Shown: positions 50,242-59,850 of the stretch, in pieces
Numbering within the stretch: position 1 is the stretch's first letter
How the letters are laid out: each line of letters starts with the position of its first letter
NCBI RefSeq assembly: GCF_010686725.1
Contig: NZ_JAAGWZ010000005.1
Location: forward strand, 62,001 to 126,000
DNA: 64,000 nt
Direction of reading: 5' to 3'
From: Galbitalea soli
Lineage (GTDB): Bacteria > Actinomycetota > Actinomycetes > Actinomycetales > Microbacteriaceae
Position numbers and translations under genes: made by a program
Notes under the pieces: model-generated
What the model was told of the DNA's origin: nothing
Seen by the model: the letters and a program-made list of their open reading frames with translations, nothing else
The model's database searches: none

Positions 50242-51474
50242 CTATCGCGCCCTCGGCACCAGCCTCTCGAGCTGGGTGACGTGGCCCGGTTCGAGCTCGG
50301 CGAGGCTCTTCACACCCAGCAGGCGCATGGTGCGCGCGATCTGGTCGCCGAGGATGCCGATGGTGCGGTCGACGCCCTCGCGCCCGCCCGCCATCAGCCC
50401 GTAGAGGTAAGCGCGGCCGATGAGCGTGAACTTCGCGCCGAGCGCGATCGCGGCGACGATGTCGGCGCCCGACATGATGCCGGTGTCGAGGTGGACTTCG
50501 GTGTCTTTGCCGACCTCGCGCACGACCTCCGGGAGGAGGTGGAAGGGGATGGGCGCGCGGTCGAGCTGGCGGCCGCCGTGGTTGGAGAGCGTGATGCCGT
50601 CGACCCCCATCGAGGCGAGGGTACGGGCATCCGCCACGCTCTGCACGCCCTTCACGACGAGCTTGCCGGGCCACTGCTCCTTGATCCACGCGAGGTCGTC
50701 GAAGGTGACGGTGGGATCGAACATGCTGTCGAGCAGCTCGCCGACGGTGCCCGACCAGCGGTCGAGCGAGGCGAAGGCGAGCGGCTCGGTGGTGAGGAAG
50801 TTGATCCACCACTCCGGGCGGGGCAGGGCGTTCAGCACCGTTCCCGGCGTGAGCTGCGGGGGGATGGAGAAGCCGTTGCGCTTGTCGCGCAGGCGGGCTC
50901 CGGCGACCGGCACGTCGACGGTCACCAGCAGCGTGTCGAAGCCGGCCTTCGCGGCGCGATCGACGAGCGCCATCGAGCGGTCGCGGTCCTTCCACATGTA
51001 GAGCTGGAACCAGTTGCGCCCGGTGGGGTTGGCCGCCTTGACGTCTTCGATCGCGGTCGTGCCCATGGTCGACAGCGAGAAGGGGATGCCCGCCGCCCCG
51101 GCCGCGGACGCCCCCGCGATCTCGCCCTCGGTCTGCATCATGCGGGTGAAGCCGGTCGGTGCGATGCCGAACGGCATGGCCACGGGAGCGCCGAGCACCT
51201 CGCTGGACAGGTCGACCACCGAGACATCGCGCAGGATCGCCGGGTTGAACTGGATGTCCTCGAAGGCCTGCCGCGCACGGGCGAGCGAGATCTCCGCCTC
51301 GGCCGCGCCCTCGGTGTAGTCGAAGGCGGCCTTGGGGGTGCGTCGCTGGGCGATGTCGCGGAGGTCGTAGATGGTGAGCGCCGAGGCGAGTCGGCGCTTC
51401 TTCGCGTTCAGCTCCGGCTTCTTGAACTGCATGAGCGGCGCGAGGTCGCGCGGCTTCGGGAAACGTCTCTTCAT
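50242..51474 (-). CDS. lldD: L-lactate dehydrogenase, FMN-dependent
   Basis: A 410-residue alpha-hydroxy-acid dehydrogenase that oxidises L-lactate to pyruvate at the membrane side of the cytoplasm, passing electrons to quinone. Seen: [20 protein letters not shown] (FMN contact), [32 protein letters not shown], the active-site histidine in [12 protein letters not shown] (about 299) and [20 protein letters not shown]. It overlaps the GntR gene as ATGA, a classic lld arrangement. The rhamnose operon just upstream yields L-lactate as a product. Confidence 0.94.
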   Translation of the reverse strand: MKRRFPKPRDLAPLMQFKKPELNAKKRRLASALTIYDLRDIAQRRTPKAAFDYTEGAAEAEISLARARQAFEDIQFNPAILRDVSVVDLSSEVLGAPVAMPFGIAPTGFTRMMQTEGEIAGASAAGAAGIPFSLSTMGTTAIEDVKAANPTGRNWFQLYMWKDRDRSMALVDRAAKAGFDTLLVTVDVPVAGARLRDKRNGFSIPPQLTPGTVLNALPRPEWWINFLTTEPLAFASLDRWSGTVGELLDSMFDPTVTFDDLAWIKEQWPGKLVVKGVQSVADARTLASMGVDGITLSNHGGRQLDRAPIPFHLLPEVVREVGKDTEVHLDTGIMSGADIVAAIALGAKFTLIGRAYLYGLMAGGREGVDRTIGILGDQIARTMRLLGVKSLAELEPGHVTQLERLVPRAR

Positions 51475-52160
51475 CGGTGATTCTCTCTGCTCGGGGAGTC
51501 GGCGGTGCCGCTCGCGTCGACGTGGGCGAGGAGTCGTTCGCGCGACGCCTCGACGTGGCTGCGGGTGAGGCGCGCAGCGAGTTCGGGGTCGGCGGCGCCG
51601 ACGGCATCGAGGATGGCCTGGTGCTCGGCCGAGACCTCGGCGGCGGTGCGCAGATGGTTGGCCTGCACCTGCCCGATGCACAGCTCGATCTCGCCCATGA
51701 TGAGCGAGTGCATACGCACGAGGCGGGTGCTGGGCTGACCGGTGACGAGCGCGCGGTGGAACGCGATGTCGAGCGGCGCGTAGGCGAGGTCGCCGTCGGC
51801 CCCGGCCTGGATCCGGCGGTGCGCGTCGAGCGCCTCCCGCGGCACGGTGCCCTCGCTCGCGAGCTTGGCGGCGGCGGCGGACTCGACAACCGCCCGGGTG
51901 TCGAAGAGGTCGACGATGTCGGCCCGGCTCAGCTCCGGCACGCGGGCCGCCTGATGCACCTCGCGGTGCAGCAGCCCCTCGCTCACGAGTCGCTCGATGG
52001 CCATCTTCGCGGTGGGGCGGGAGACGCCGAACTGCAGGGCGACCGCCGACTCGGTGAACGTCGTCCCGGGAGCGGCGACCTGGCTGAGGATGCTCGCGCG
52101 CAGCTCGTCGTAGATCGCGCTGGGCAGGATGGTGGAGATGCTCGGGCCGGGCATGGGCAT
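51471..52160 (-). CDS. GntR-family regulator, FCD type (LldR-like)
   Basis: A 229-residue regulator: winged helix ([39 protein letters not shown]) and an all-helical FCD domain with the metal-site residues in DIAFHRALV and the later His of AEHQAIL. Position and family suggest a lactate-responsive repressor of the lactate dehydrogenase. The ATG at 52160 touches GAGAGG directly; the ATG two codons later (52154) has better spacing and may be the true start. Confidence 0.88.
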   Translation of the reverse strand: MPMPGPSISTILPSAIYDELRASILSQVAAPGTTFTESAVALQFGVSRPTAKMAIERLVSEGLLHREVHQAARVPELSRADIVDLFDTRAVVESAAAAKLASEGTVPREALDAHRRIQAGADGDLAYAPLDIAFHRALVTGQPSTRLVRMHSLIMGEIELCIGQVQANHLRTAAEVSAEHQAILDAVGAADPELAARLTRSHVEASRERLLAHVDASGTADSPSRENHR

Positions 52161-52209
52161 CCTCTCTGCCGTCGACGGTGGCGGTTCCGGGGCGCTGAAG
52201 GTGCCACCG

Positions 52210-52245
52210 GATTGTCAATCAATGTAGCAGATTGTTTAGCAATCT
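52210..52245. promoter_or_regulatory. Twin palindromes upstream of the FCD regulator
   Basis: GATTGTCAATC (52210-52220) is a perfect palindrome around one base, and AGATTGTTTAGCAATCT (52229-52245) has perfect 6-bp arms. Both share GATTG/CAATC half-sites, as expected for binding of one dimeric GntR protein. They lie 50-85 bases before the regulator start. Confidence 0.6.
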
Positions 52246-52253
52246 GGAACGGC

Positions 52254-54722
52254 TCAGCCGAAGTGGATCCGGTGCTCGCCGGCCGCGAGGGAGTGCTCGT
52301 CGCCGGCCGCATCCACGACGATCACCGGCACGGGGCTCGAGATCGTGAGCACGCCGCCCGCGAGATGCGCCGACACGGGGCCGTGCGGGGTGGGCACGCG
52401 ACCCTCCAGCTCGGCGACACCGCCGGGCGCCGGCGCGATCCGCACGCGACTGTAGCCGGGCGCGTCGGGGCGGATTCCGAGCACGTAGCTCACGAGGTCG
52501 CGCGTGGGGGTGCTGCTCCAGCCGTGCACGGGAGTGCCCCAGCCCCAGCACTCTCCGAAGGTGTCGTAGCCGTCGACCAGGAACACCGACCATCGACGCA
52601 CCAGGCGCGTGAGATCGCCCGCGCGGCCCGCCGCCGCCACCGCGTCGTGCACGAGGTAGCTGTAGAACGGTTCGGTGAGCACGACCTCGGTCTCGGCGTC
52701 CCAGTCGATGCGCTGGATGCCCTGCGACTGCTCGATCATCTTCTGCACGTCGTAGCCGCCGTCGTTGCCGCCGATCCAGGAGCGGACCACGAGCGTGCGG
52801 TCATCCGTGATCGCGTCGATGATGCGCGACCAGCGCTCGCGGGGAGCCAGCCCGGAGACGATCGCCGTCGCTCCCGCCGCCTGCGACGCGGCCGCCATCG
52901 GCACACCGCCCAGCAGGTGATCGATGTAGGTGCCCCGGCGCTCGTCCCAGAAGTCCTCGAACCCGGCCCGCGCGGCATCCCAGCGGGTGCGCGCCCAGCG
53001 GGCGGAGGCCGCGTTGCCGATGACCTCGCTGATCTCGCCGAACTCCGCCAGGCCGCGAGCCCACAGTGCGGTGAGGATGGAGCTGCGCCCGGTCGAGAAC
53101 ACGCTCGCCCAGTCGACCAGGTTCCACTCCGGCACATCGCTGATCGTGCCGTGCTCGTCGACGTAGGGCTCGTACCAGCGCAGCACCTTCTCCACGGTCG
53201 GCAGCACCGCCAGCAGCTGATCGGTGACCCCCTCGAACATCATGAGGTTGTACACCCCGTGCACCCAGTGCAGCGCCCAGTCGGGGATGGTCATGGCGCC
53301 GTGCAGTTCTATCTCGCCGACCACGCTCATCGGCAGCATGTGGTCAGGGCGCGGAGAGTCGCCGAGCGCGATGTAGTTGCGGGCGAGCGCCCAGTCGCTG
53401 TTCGTGGTGAGGTGCACGAGCTGGTGCACGACACCGTCGCCGACCCACGCCCGCTGCTCGCGGGTGGGGCAGTCGGTGAACGAGTCGAAGGAGTTGAGTT
53501 GCACGGTGCGCCGACCCGCCGTGTACAGCGCGTTCAGCTCCTCGTCGCTCGACCGGAAGAACGCGTCGCCCGTCCACTGATACGTGTACTCGTGCACCCG
53601 TGCGGCGGCCACCGTCACCTCGGCGGCGACCGGTGCGTGCAGCACGATGTGCAGGTAGCGCAGGCCGTTGAGTTCGAGCCCCGTGTAGCGGTCGTCGTGG
53701 CCGCGGGTGATGTAGGCGCCGCCCGTGTTCGGCGCCGACATCGGGGCGTCCGGGGCGTAGGCGAGCTCGCGATAGTGCAGCTCCACCTCGACCCCCGCGG
53801 GTGCCGTGAGCTCGAGCTCCACGTAGCCCGCGACGATGCGGCCGAAGTCGACCGAGAGATGGTGCACGGTCTCGGGGGTGAGCTGGGCGGTGACCGGCAG
53901 GATGCCCGGCGCCGCCTCCCCGCCCGCCTCGAGCACCTCGACCACCCGCTTCGACGGGTGCGTGCTCGACCAGGTCGGCTTCGCCCGGCGGGAGCTGTCG
54001 CTCAGGCCGGGGGCCTCGATCGTGACACCGCCGAGGGCCGCGATCCCGCGCGGCAGGAGGGCGCCATAGGGGTCGGTGGGCGGCTGCGATCGGGCGAAGC
54101 CGCCGATGTGGCTCGTGCGCACGATCGTCGCGGGCGCCCACTCGCTGTCGTCGAACGCGGTCGTCGCCCAGCGCGGGTCGAGCAGTCGCGCGTCGAGACG
54201 CTCCACCGGCACCCCGTCGATGGACTCTCCCGCGAAGGTGGTCCAGGCGGGGGAGCGCAGGACGCGCCAGGAGGCGTCGGAGGTGAGGACGGTGTCGCCG
54301 AGCGCCGCCTCGAACACGAGCAGGGCATCCGTGCCCAGCCCGCCGATGGCCGGAGCCGGCTGCCAGAAGGCGTTCGGTCGACCGTAGTAGGTGACGAGCA
54401 CCGCGATCGTGTTGATTCCGACGCGGAGGAAGGGCGCGAGGTCGTACTGGTCGTAGCGGAGTCGGCGCGGTTGCGAGCGGATGGGGCCGCGACCGACCTC
54501 CACGCCGTTCACGTGCAGCACGTAGCGCGAGTCGGCGGTCAGCCGGGCGGGCACCGTCTCGGGCACCGCGTCGACCTCGATCGAGCGGCGGTAGTGCACC
54601 CGCGAGAACGCGTGGGGCGTGAGCTCGCCGCCGAAGCTGATCTGCCCCTCGGGCTCAGGGGGCAGCTCCGGGCCGATCCAGTGGCCGCTCCAGGCGACCC
54701 CGGGGAACGCGGCCGAGGTCAC
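52254..54722 (-). CDS. Alpha-L-rhamnosidase-like glycoside hydrolase (GH78), copy 1
   Basis: An 822-residue protein with the GH78 plan: N-terminal beta domains (SRYVLHVNGVEVGRGPIRSQ is a carbohydrate-binding-like strand set), then an (alpha/alpha)6 barrel with the signature FDSFTDCPTREQRAWVGDG near 430-450, and a C-terminal beta domain. It should release rhamnose from glycosides or pectin-derived oligosaccharides. No signal peptide is seen, so it acts inside. GTG start overlapping the second GH78 as GTGA. Confidence 0.88.
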   Translation of the reverse strand: MTSAAFPGVAWSGHWIGPELPPEPEGQISFGGELTPHAFSRVHYRRSIEVDAVPETVPARLTADSRYVLHVNGVEVGRGPIRSQPRRLRYDQYDLAPFLRVGINTIAVLVTYYGRPNAFWQPAPAIGGLGTDALLVFEAALGDTVLTSDASWRVLRSPAWTTFAGESIDGVPVERLDARLLDPRWATTAFDDSEWAPATIVRTSHIGGFARSQPPTDPYGALLPRGIAALGGVTIEAPGLSDSSRRAKPTWSSTHPSKRVVEVLEAGGEAAPGILPVTAQLTPETVHHLSVDFGRIVAGYVELELTAPAGVEVELHYRELAYAPDAPMSAPNTGGAYITRGHDDRYTGLELNGLRYLHIVLHAPVAAEVTVAAARVHEYTYQWTGDAFFRSSDEELNALYTAGRRTVQLNSFDSFTDCPTREQRAWVGDGVVHQLVHLTTNSDWALARNYIALGDSPRPDHMLPMSVVGEIELHGAMTIPDWALHWVHGVYNLMMFEGVTDQLLAVLPTVEKVLRWYEPYVDEHGTISDVPEWNLVDWASVFSTGRSSILTALWARGLAEFGEISEVIGNAASARWARTRWDAARAGFEDFWDERRGTYIDHLLGGVPMAAASQAAGATAIVSGLAPRERWSRIIDAITDDRTLVVRSWIGGNDGGYDVQKMIEQSQGIQRIDWDAETEVVLTEPFYSYLVHDAVAAAGRAGDLTRLVRRWSVFLVDGYDTFGECWGWGTPVHGWSSTPTRDLVSYVLGIRPDAPGYSRVRIAPAPGGVAELEGRVPTPHGPVSAHLAGGVLTISSPVPVIVVDAAGDEHSLAAGEHRIHFG

Positions 54723-57556
54723 GCCGTCGCCCCCGTGCCCGCGCCGCGGCCGGCGTTGAGCGCGTCGAGCGCCGCGCCGATCTCGGCCTGCATGCTCGGC
54801 GACAGCTGGAAGAACGCCTCGCCCAGCGCGCGACCCTCCGTCCACTTGGTGTGGCGCCGGAAGATCTGCGCCTGCTCCGGGCTGTGCGCCGCGATCGCCT
54901 GCCAGACCGCCGCGTACGCTTCCGGGTCGTCGATCACCGCGGCGAGCGAACTCTCCGTGGTGACAGCGCCGGGCGCGACCGGCGCGGCGGCCGCGCCGAC
55001 CGTCCACTGGTGCTCGCCCGAGCCCACCTCGTGCACGTCGTCGGTGCCCGGCAGCGTCACGACGGCCGTCGTGTTCGCCGGGATCACCACCGAGACGGTC
55101 ACGGTGTCGCCGTCGCGCACCCACCCCGCGGTCGCGATCCCGTAGGGGGTGTCGTGCGTCGCCGTCGCGTGGTCGAAGCCGTCGAGCAGGTGCGGCTGGA
55201 TGCGCAGGGTGCGGTACCCCGGCTCGGCGGGCGCGAGACCCGCGACCGAGCGGTGCAGCCAGTCGGCGACGGCGCCGAGCGCGTAGTGGTTGAACGAGGT
55301 CATCTCGCCGGGGTTGATGGTGCCGTCCTCGAGCATGCTGTCCCAGCGCTCCCAGATCGTCGTCGCCCCCATCGTCACGGGGTAGAGCCACGACGGGTTC
55401 TCGGTCTGGGTGAGCAGCCGCGCGGCGGTGTCGGCGTGGCCGGTGTCGGTCAGCGCGTCGGTGATGAGCGGCGTGCCGACGAACCCCGTTCCGATCCGGT
55501 AGCCCGCCGACCGCACGAGTACCGCGAGTCGTGCGCCCATCGCGAGGCGCTGCGCCTCGTCGCGGTAGAGGCCGAACATGATGGCCGTGGCGTAGCCGGT
55601 CTGCGCATCCGACATCATGCGCCCGCTCTCGGCGACGTACTCGGCGAGGAAGGCGGCGTGGATGCGCGACCGCAACTCGCCGTACCGGGCCGCGTCGGCG
55701 GCGTTGCCGAGCAGCTCCGCGGCGCGCACCACGAAGTCGACCGAGCGGTAGAGGTAGGCGCTCGCCACGATGTCGGCATCGGTCTTCGCGTCGGCCGGGA
55801 AGTCGGGCGAGGCGTCGGGGTCGAGCCAGTCGCCGAACTGGAAGTGGTCCTCCCACAGCATCCGGTCGCCCGCCATGCCGAGAAGCGTGTCGGCCCAGGC
55901 CTTCATGCTCTCGTACTGGTCGGCCACGACGCCCAGGTTGCCGAAGCGCTCGTGCAGCACGGTGGGCACGACGGTGGCGGCGTCGCCCCAGGCGGCGGCG
56001 GCGCCGGGGCGCCCCGGGAGCACACTCGGAATGATGAACGGCACCACGCCGTCGGCCGCCTTCTGCTCCAGCGCCAGGTCGACCAGCCAGCCGGTGAGGA
56101 AGGCGTCGGCCTCGTACAGGAAGCTCGCGGTCGGGGAGAAGACCTGGATGTCGCCCGTCCAGCCGAGCCGTTCATCCCGCTGCGGGCAGTCGGTCGGCAG
56201 GTACAGGAAGTTGCCGCGCATGCCCCAGACCACGTTCTCGTGCAGGCGGTTGACGAGCGCGTGCGAGCTGTCGAACCAGCCGGTGCGCGCCATGTCGCTG
56301 TGGATGACCACCGCGGTGACGTCGGAGGCGTCGAGCTCCCCGGCCAGCCCATCGAGCTGCGCATAGCGGAAGCCGTGGAAGGTGAAGCGCGGCTCCCACG
56401 TCTCCTCGCCCGTTCCGGCGAGCGTGAAGTGATCGGTCGCCGCCGCGTTGCGCAGCGGCCGGATACCCAGCTCACCGTGCTCGAGCACTTCCGCGTGGCG
56501 CAGCGTGAGGGTGGTGCCGCGCTCGCCGCGGACCGTGATGCGGAGCCGGCCGACCAGGTTCTGGCCGAAGTCGAGGATGCGCGCGCCGCTCGGCGAGGTG
56601 ATCACCTCGCGCACCGCCACCTCCTCGATCGCCCGCACGGCGGGGGCGATGCGCGGCTGCGGGGTGGGCACGGTGTCGCCCTGCACGGCGGCGGCCGACC
56701 AGGCGGAGTCGTCGAAGCCGGGCTCGGTCCAGCCCGCCTGCTCGCGGGTCGCGTCGTAGCTCTCGCCCGCGTAGATGCCGCTCGCGACGACCGGGCCGTC
56801 ACCCGTGGCACGCCAGTCGGCGCCGGTGAGCACGGTCTCGGTACGGCCATCCGTGTACTCGATGACCAGCTGGGCGGCGACGGCGGGCTGCTCGCCGTAG
56901 AAGCGGCTGGCGCTGTCGCGGAAGCCGAAGTTCTCGGTGTACCACGCCCCGGCGAGGCTCACGCCGATCGCGTTGTCGCCCTGCCGCAGCAGCGCGGTGA
57001 CATCGGTGGTCTCGTGCACGAGGTGCCACTGGTAGCTGGTCCAGCCCGGCTTGAGGATCTGGTTGTCGACCTCGGCGCCGTTGATCCAGACCTGGTACGC
57101 GCCGTGCGCGGTCGCGTACAGGGTCGCGCGGGATACCTCGGCTTCGGTCGCGAACTCGTGGCGGAGCAGCGCGGGCTGCGCCGCCGCCGCGGGTTCGGCG
57201 AGGCCGACGAGCGGGGCGCTCCACTCGCCCTCGGCGAGGAACGCGGCGACGACCTCGATCGGCTCGCTCCACTCGGAGGTGGAGCCGTCGACGCCCGTGA
57301 CGCGCACGCTGACCGTGCGGCGCTCGCGCGGAGCGAGCGGGGTGAACGGCCACTCCACGAGCACGGAATCGCGCCCCTCCACGGTGACCGTGTCGCCGGA
57401 GCCGTCGCGCAGTTCGGCGCTCGCCTGCAGCCAGGCCGGGGTGGTCGCGGCCGACTTCCAGCTCAGGCGGGGCGCGGGGACGGCCACGTCGGTGCTGTCG
57501 GTGCGCAGCTCGGCGCGCACGGAAGCGACGCGCACGGTGGTGGTGTCGGTGCTCAT
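54719..57556 (-). CDS. Alpha-L-rhamnosidase (GH78), copy 2
   Basis: A 945-residue GH78 enzyme with the Bac_rhamnosid layout: an N-terminal fibronectin-like domain (PRLSWKSAATTPAWLQASAE), a jelly-roll domain (ARATLYATAHGAYQ-like strands, WTSYQWHLV), the barrel with PTDCPQRDERLGWTGD, and the C-terminal beta sandwich after NPGEMTSFNHYALGAVADWL. A further 90-residue C-terminal piece rich in acidic residues is unusual. AAAGGAGAATC precedes the ATG. No signal peptide; acts on imported rhamnosides. Confidence 0.93.
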   Translation of the reverse strand: MSTDTTTVRVASVRAELRTDSTDVAVPAPRLSWKSAATTPAWLQASAELRDGSGDTVTVEGRDSVLVEWPFTPLAPRERRTVSVRVTGVDGSTSEWSEPIEVVAAFLAEGEWSAPLVGLAEPAAAAQPALLRHEFATEAEVSRATLYATAHGAYQVWINGAEVDNQILKPGWTSYQWHLVHETTDVTALLRQGDNAIGVSLAGAWYTENFGFRDSASRFYGEQPAVAAQLVIEYTDGRTETVLTGADWRATGDGPVVASGIYAGESYDATREQAGWTEPGFDDSAWSAAAVQGDTVPTPQPRIAPAVRAIEEVAVREVITSPSGARILDFGQNLVGRLRITVRGERGTTLTLRHAEVLEHGELGIRPLRNAAATDHFTLAGTGEETWEPRFTFHGFRYAQLDGLAGELDASDVTAVVIHSDMARTGWFDSSHALVNRLHENVVWGMRGNFLYLPTDCPQRDERLGWTGDIQVFSPTASFLYEADAFLTGWLVDLALEQKAADGVVPFIIPSVLPGRPGAAAAWGDAATVVPTVLHERFGNLGVVADQYESMKAWADTLLGMAGDRMLWEDHFQFGDWLDPDASPDFPADAKTDADIVASAYLYRSVDFVVRAAELLGNAADAARYGELRSRIHAAFLAEYVAESGRMMSDAQTGYATAIMFGLYRDEAQRLAMGARLAVLVRSAGYRIGTGFVGTPLITDALTDTGHADTAARLLTQTENPSWLYPVTMGATTIWERWDSMLEDGTINPGEMTSFNHYALGAVADWLHRSVAGLAPAEPGYRTLRIQPHLLDGFDHATATHDTPYGIATAGWVRDGDTVTVSVVIPANTTAVVTLPGTDDVHEVGSGEHQWTVGAAAAPVAPGAVTTESSLAAVIDDPEAYAAVWQAIAAHSPEQAQIFRRHTKWTEGRALGEAFFQLSPSMQAEIGAALDALNAGRGAGTGATA

Positions 57557-57625
57557 GATTCTCCTTTGAATGATGGTCGCGGGTGCGGCCGGCGGTGCGG
57601 GTCGATCAGCGTGGGGTGCGGGGCC

Positions 57626-58408
57626 TCACGAGTACTCGGGGGTCTTGGTGCGGTAGCGCCAGGCCAGTTCGTTGTCGAGGATGAACGTCGACAGCGTCTG
57701 CTCCTCGCTCAGCGGCCACGCCCGGAAGCTCTCCAGCGCGGTCATGAGCGCGCCCGCCGTCGCGGGCGAGGGATCGTCGAGCACCGCGGCCACGAGCGCC
57801 TCCCAGCCGTCGGGCTTCTCGGCCAGTGCGTGGACCGTCGTGCTCAGGTACTTCGGGCCCTGGAACAGCACCCGGTTGTGCGCGAGCAGGAGCCGGGAGG
57901 CAGCGAGCACGAGGTGCACGGCGGCGTGCTGGAGCAGGAAGCGGTCGCCGGAGGCGTGGGCCTGCGCGAGGAAATACCCGCCGTGCAGGCGAAGCTGCGC
58001 GAGGAACGACGCGACCCGGGCGTCCCAGTCGGCGGCGGGGAGGGCGGCTCGGGCGAGACGGGTGGGGAGGTCATCCACCCGGCTGAAGGCGATGCGGGAG
58101 GTGGCGAACGACTCGCGCACCGCGTCGTCGCCGCGATCGGCCGCATCGTCGAGGTAGCTGAGCGTCGCGAGCTTGATGTCGTAATAGCCGCCCTCGTAGC
58201 CGATGCCCTCGGTCTCGGTGACCATGAGCAGGCCGTCGCGCCAGGCCCGCTCCCACCGCTCCTCGGTCACGACGAGGTAGAGGTCGACGTCGGAGTCGGC
58301 CCGCTCGGTGCCGCGCGCGAGCGATCCGGTGATCACCACGCCGAGGGTGTCGTCGTCCGCGGCCACCCGCTCGACGTACCGGGCGATCGCCTCCTCGTGA
58401 TGGATCAT
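57626..58408 (-). CDS. Nucleotidyltransferase-domain protein
   Basis: A 260-residue protein with the polymerase-beta-type nucleotidyltransferase motif GVVITGSLARGTERADSDVDLYLVV (its key part GS-LARG-DSDVDLYL at residues 28-46), third carboxylate probably in YDIKLATL, and a helical C-terminal domain as in aminoglycoside adenylyltransferases. It overlaps rhaB as ATGA, so it is firmly part of the rhamnose operon, where such a gene has no textbook role. It could modify a sugar, tRNA or antibiotic; substrate unknown. Confidence 0.85.
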   Translation of the reverse strand: MIHHEEAIARYVERVAADDDTLGVVITGSLARGTERADSDVDLYLVVTEERWERAWRDGLLMVTETEGIGYEGGYYDIKLATLSYLDDAADRGDDAVRESFATSRIAFSRVDDLPTRLARAALPAADWDARVASFLAQLRLHGGYFLAQAHASGDRFLLQHAAVHLVLAASRLLLAHNRVLFQGPKYLSTTVHALAEKPDGWEALVAAVLDDPSPATAGALMTALESFRAWPLSEEQTLSTFILDNELAWRYRTKTPEYS

Positions 58409-59850
58409 GCGACGCGCACCCTCGGGGCGTAGCGCACGGGCGGGAACGCCGCGGCGACCACCGCCCGCAGACTCTCCAGGTCGCCCGCGACGACGCCGAG
58501 TGCCCGCGCCTGCACGAGCACGTTCCCGATGGCGGTCGCCTCGACGGGCCCGGCCAGCACGGGCAGTCCGGTGCGATCGGCGGTGAGCTGGCAGAGCAGC
58601 GCGTTGAGCGACCCGCCGCCCACGATGTGCACCACGCCGACCCGCGTGCCCGAGAGCTCGGCGGCCGTGTGCACGGCGTGGGCGAAGGCCTCGGCGAGGC
58701 TCTCGATGATGCAGCGCACGAACTCCGCGCGCGACGCCGGAACCGGCAGCCCGTGCGAGCGGAGCCAGCCCGCGATGCGGCCGGGCATGTCGCCAGGGGC
58801 CAGGAACACGGGGTCGTCGGCGTCGAAGACCGGCACGGCCGCGGTGACGGCGGCCGCCTCGGCGAGCAGGGACGGCAGGTGGATGCTCGATCCCTCGGCC
58901 TCCCACTCGCGCACCGTCTCGCTCAGCAGCCAGAGCCCCATCACGTTGTGCAGGAACCGCACCCGGCCGTCGACGCCGCCCTCGTTGGTGAAGTTCGCCG
59001 CGCGGCTGGCCTCCGTGAGCACCGGATGATCGAGCTCGACCCCCACGAGCCCCCAGGTTCCGCACGAGATGTACGCGAAGTCCGCGCCCGTCGCCGGAAC
59101 CGCCACGACCGCGGAGGCGGTGTCGTGCGAGCCGACCGCCGTGACCGGCACCCCGGCGAAGGCCGCGCGGTCGCCGCCCGCGAGCACGACCGCGTCGCGC
59201 TCGCCCGGCTGCACGAGTCGGGGGAAGAGCGTGCGGGCGAGGCCCAGACGGTCGGCGAGCTCGAGGTCCCAGCCGTGCGAGGAGACGTCGAGCAGGCCGG
59301 TGGTCGAGGCGTTCGTGGCCTCGGCGCGCAGCTCGCCGGTGAGCCAGAAGCGCAGCAGGTCGGGCACGAGCAGGAAGCTGTCCGCCTCCTCCAGGCGACC
59401 GGCGACGCGGTCCGCCGTCAGCTGGTAGAGGGTGTTGAAGCTGAGGAACTGGAGGCCGTTGCGCGCGTAGAGCTCCGCCGGCGGCACGATCGCGTGCACG
59501 GCCCGGGCGGCCGGGACGGTGCGCTCGTCGCGGTAGTGGAACGGCTCGCCGAGCATCCGGCCGTCGCGCAGGAGGCCGTAGTCGACCGCCCAGGCGTCGA
59601 TGCCGATGCTCGCCAGCCCGCCCTCCACGGCTGCGGCGGCGGTGAGACCGCCGAGCACGTGCCGGTACAGCCCGCTCACATCCCAGTGCAGGCCCTCGTC
59701 GCGCGGCAGGCCGGTGCCGCCGGTGCCCGCGACCGGACCGTTGGGGAATCGCGCGAGTTGCTCGAGGTGGAGCTCGTTCGCCGAGACGCGGCCGAGCATC
59801 ACGCGGCCACTGGTGGCCCCGAGGTCGACGGCGGCGACGGTCGTGGTCAT
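58405..59850 (-). CDS. rhaB: Rhamnulokinase
   Basis: FGGY-family kinase of 481 residues that phosphorylates L-rhamnulose at C1. N-terminal ATPase-fold start AAVDLGATSGRVMLG, active-site stretch GIDAWAVDYGLL, the SHDTASAVVAVP block and the C-terminal VHIVGGGSLNALLCQLTAD adenosine motif all fit RhaB. Start at the ATG overlapping the aldolase/dehydrogenase stop. Confidence 0.95.
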   Translation of the reverse strand: MTTTVAAVDLGATSGRVMLGRVSANELHLEQLARFPNGPVAGTGGTGLPRDEGLHWDVSGLYRHVLGGLTAAAAVEGGLASIGIDAWAVDYGLLRDGRMLGEPFHYRDERTVPAARAVHAIVPPAELYARNGLQFLSFNTLYQLTADRVAGRLEEADSFLLVPDLLRFWLTGELRAEATNASTTGLLDVSSHGWDLELADRLGLARTLFPRLVQPGERDAVVLAGGDRAAFAGVPVTAVGSHDTASAVVAVPATGADFAYISCGTWGLVGVELDHPVLTEASRAANFTNEGGVDGRVRFLHNVMGLWLLSETVREWEAEGSSIHLPSLLAEAAAVTAAVPVFDADDPVFLAPGDMPGRIAGWLRSHGLPVPASRAEFVRCIIESLAEAFAHAVHTAAELSGTRVGVVHIVGGGSLNALLCQLTADRTGLPVLAGPVEATAIGNVLVQARALGVVAGDLESLRAVVAAAFPPVRYAPRVRVA

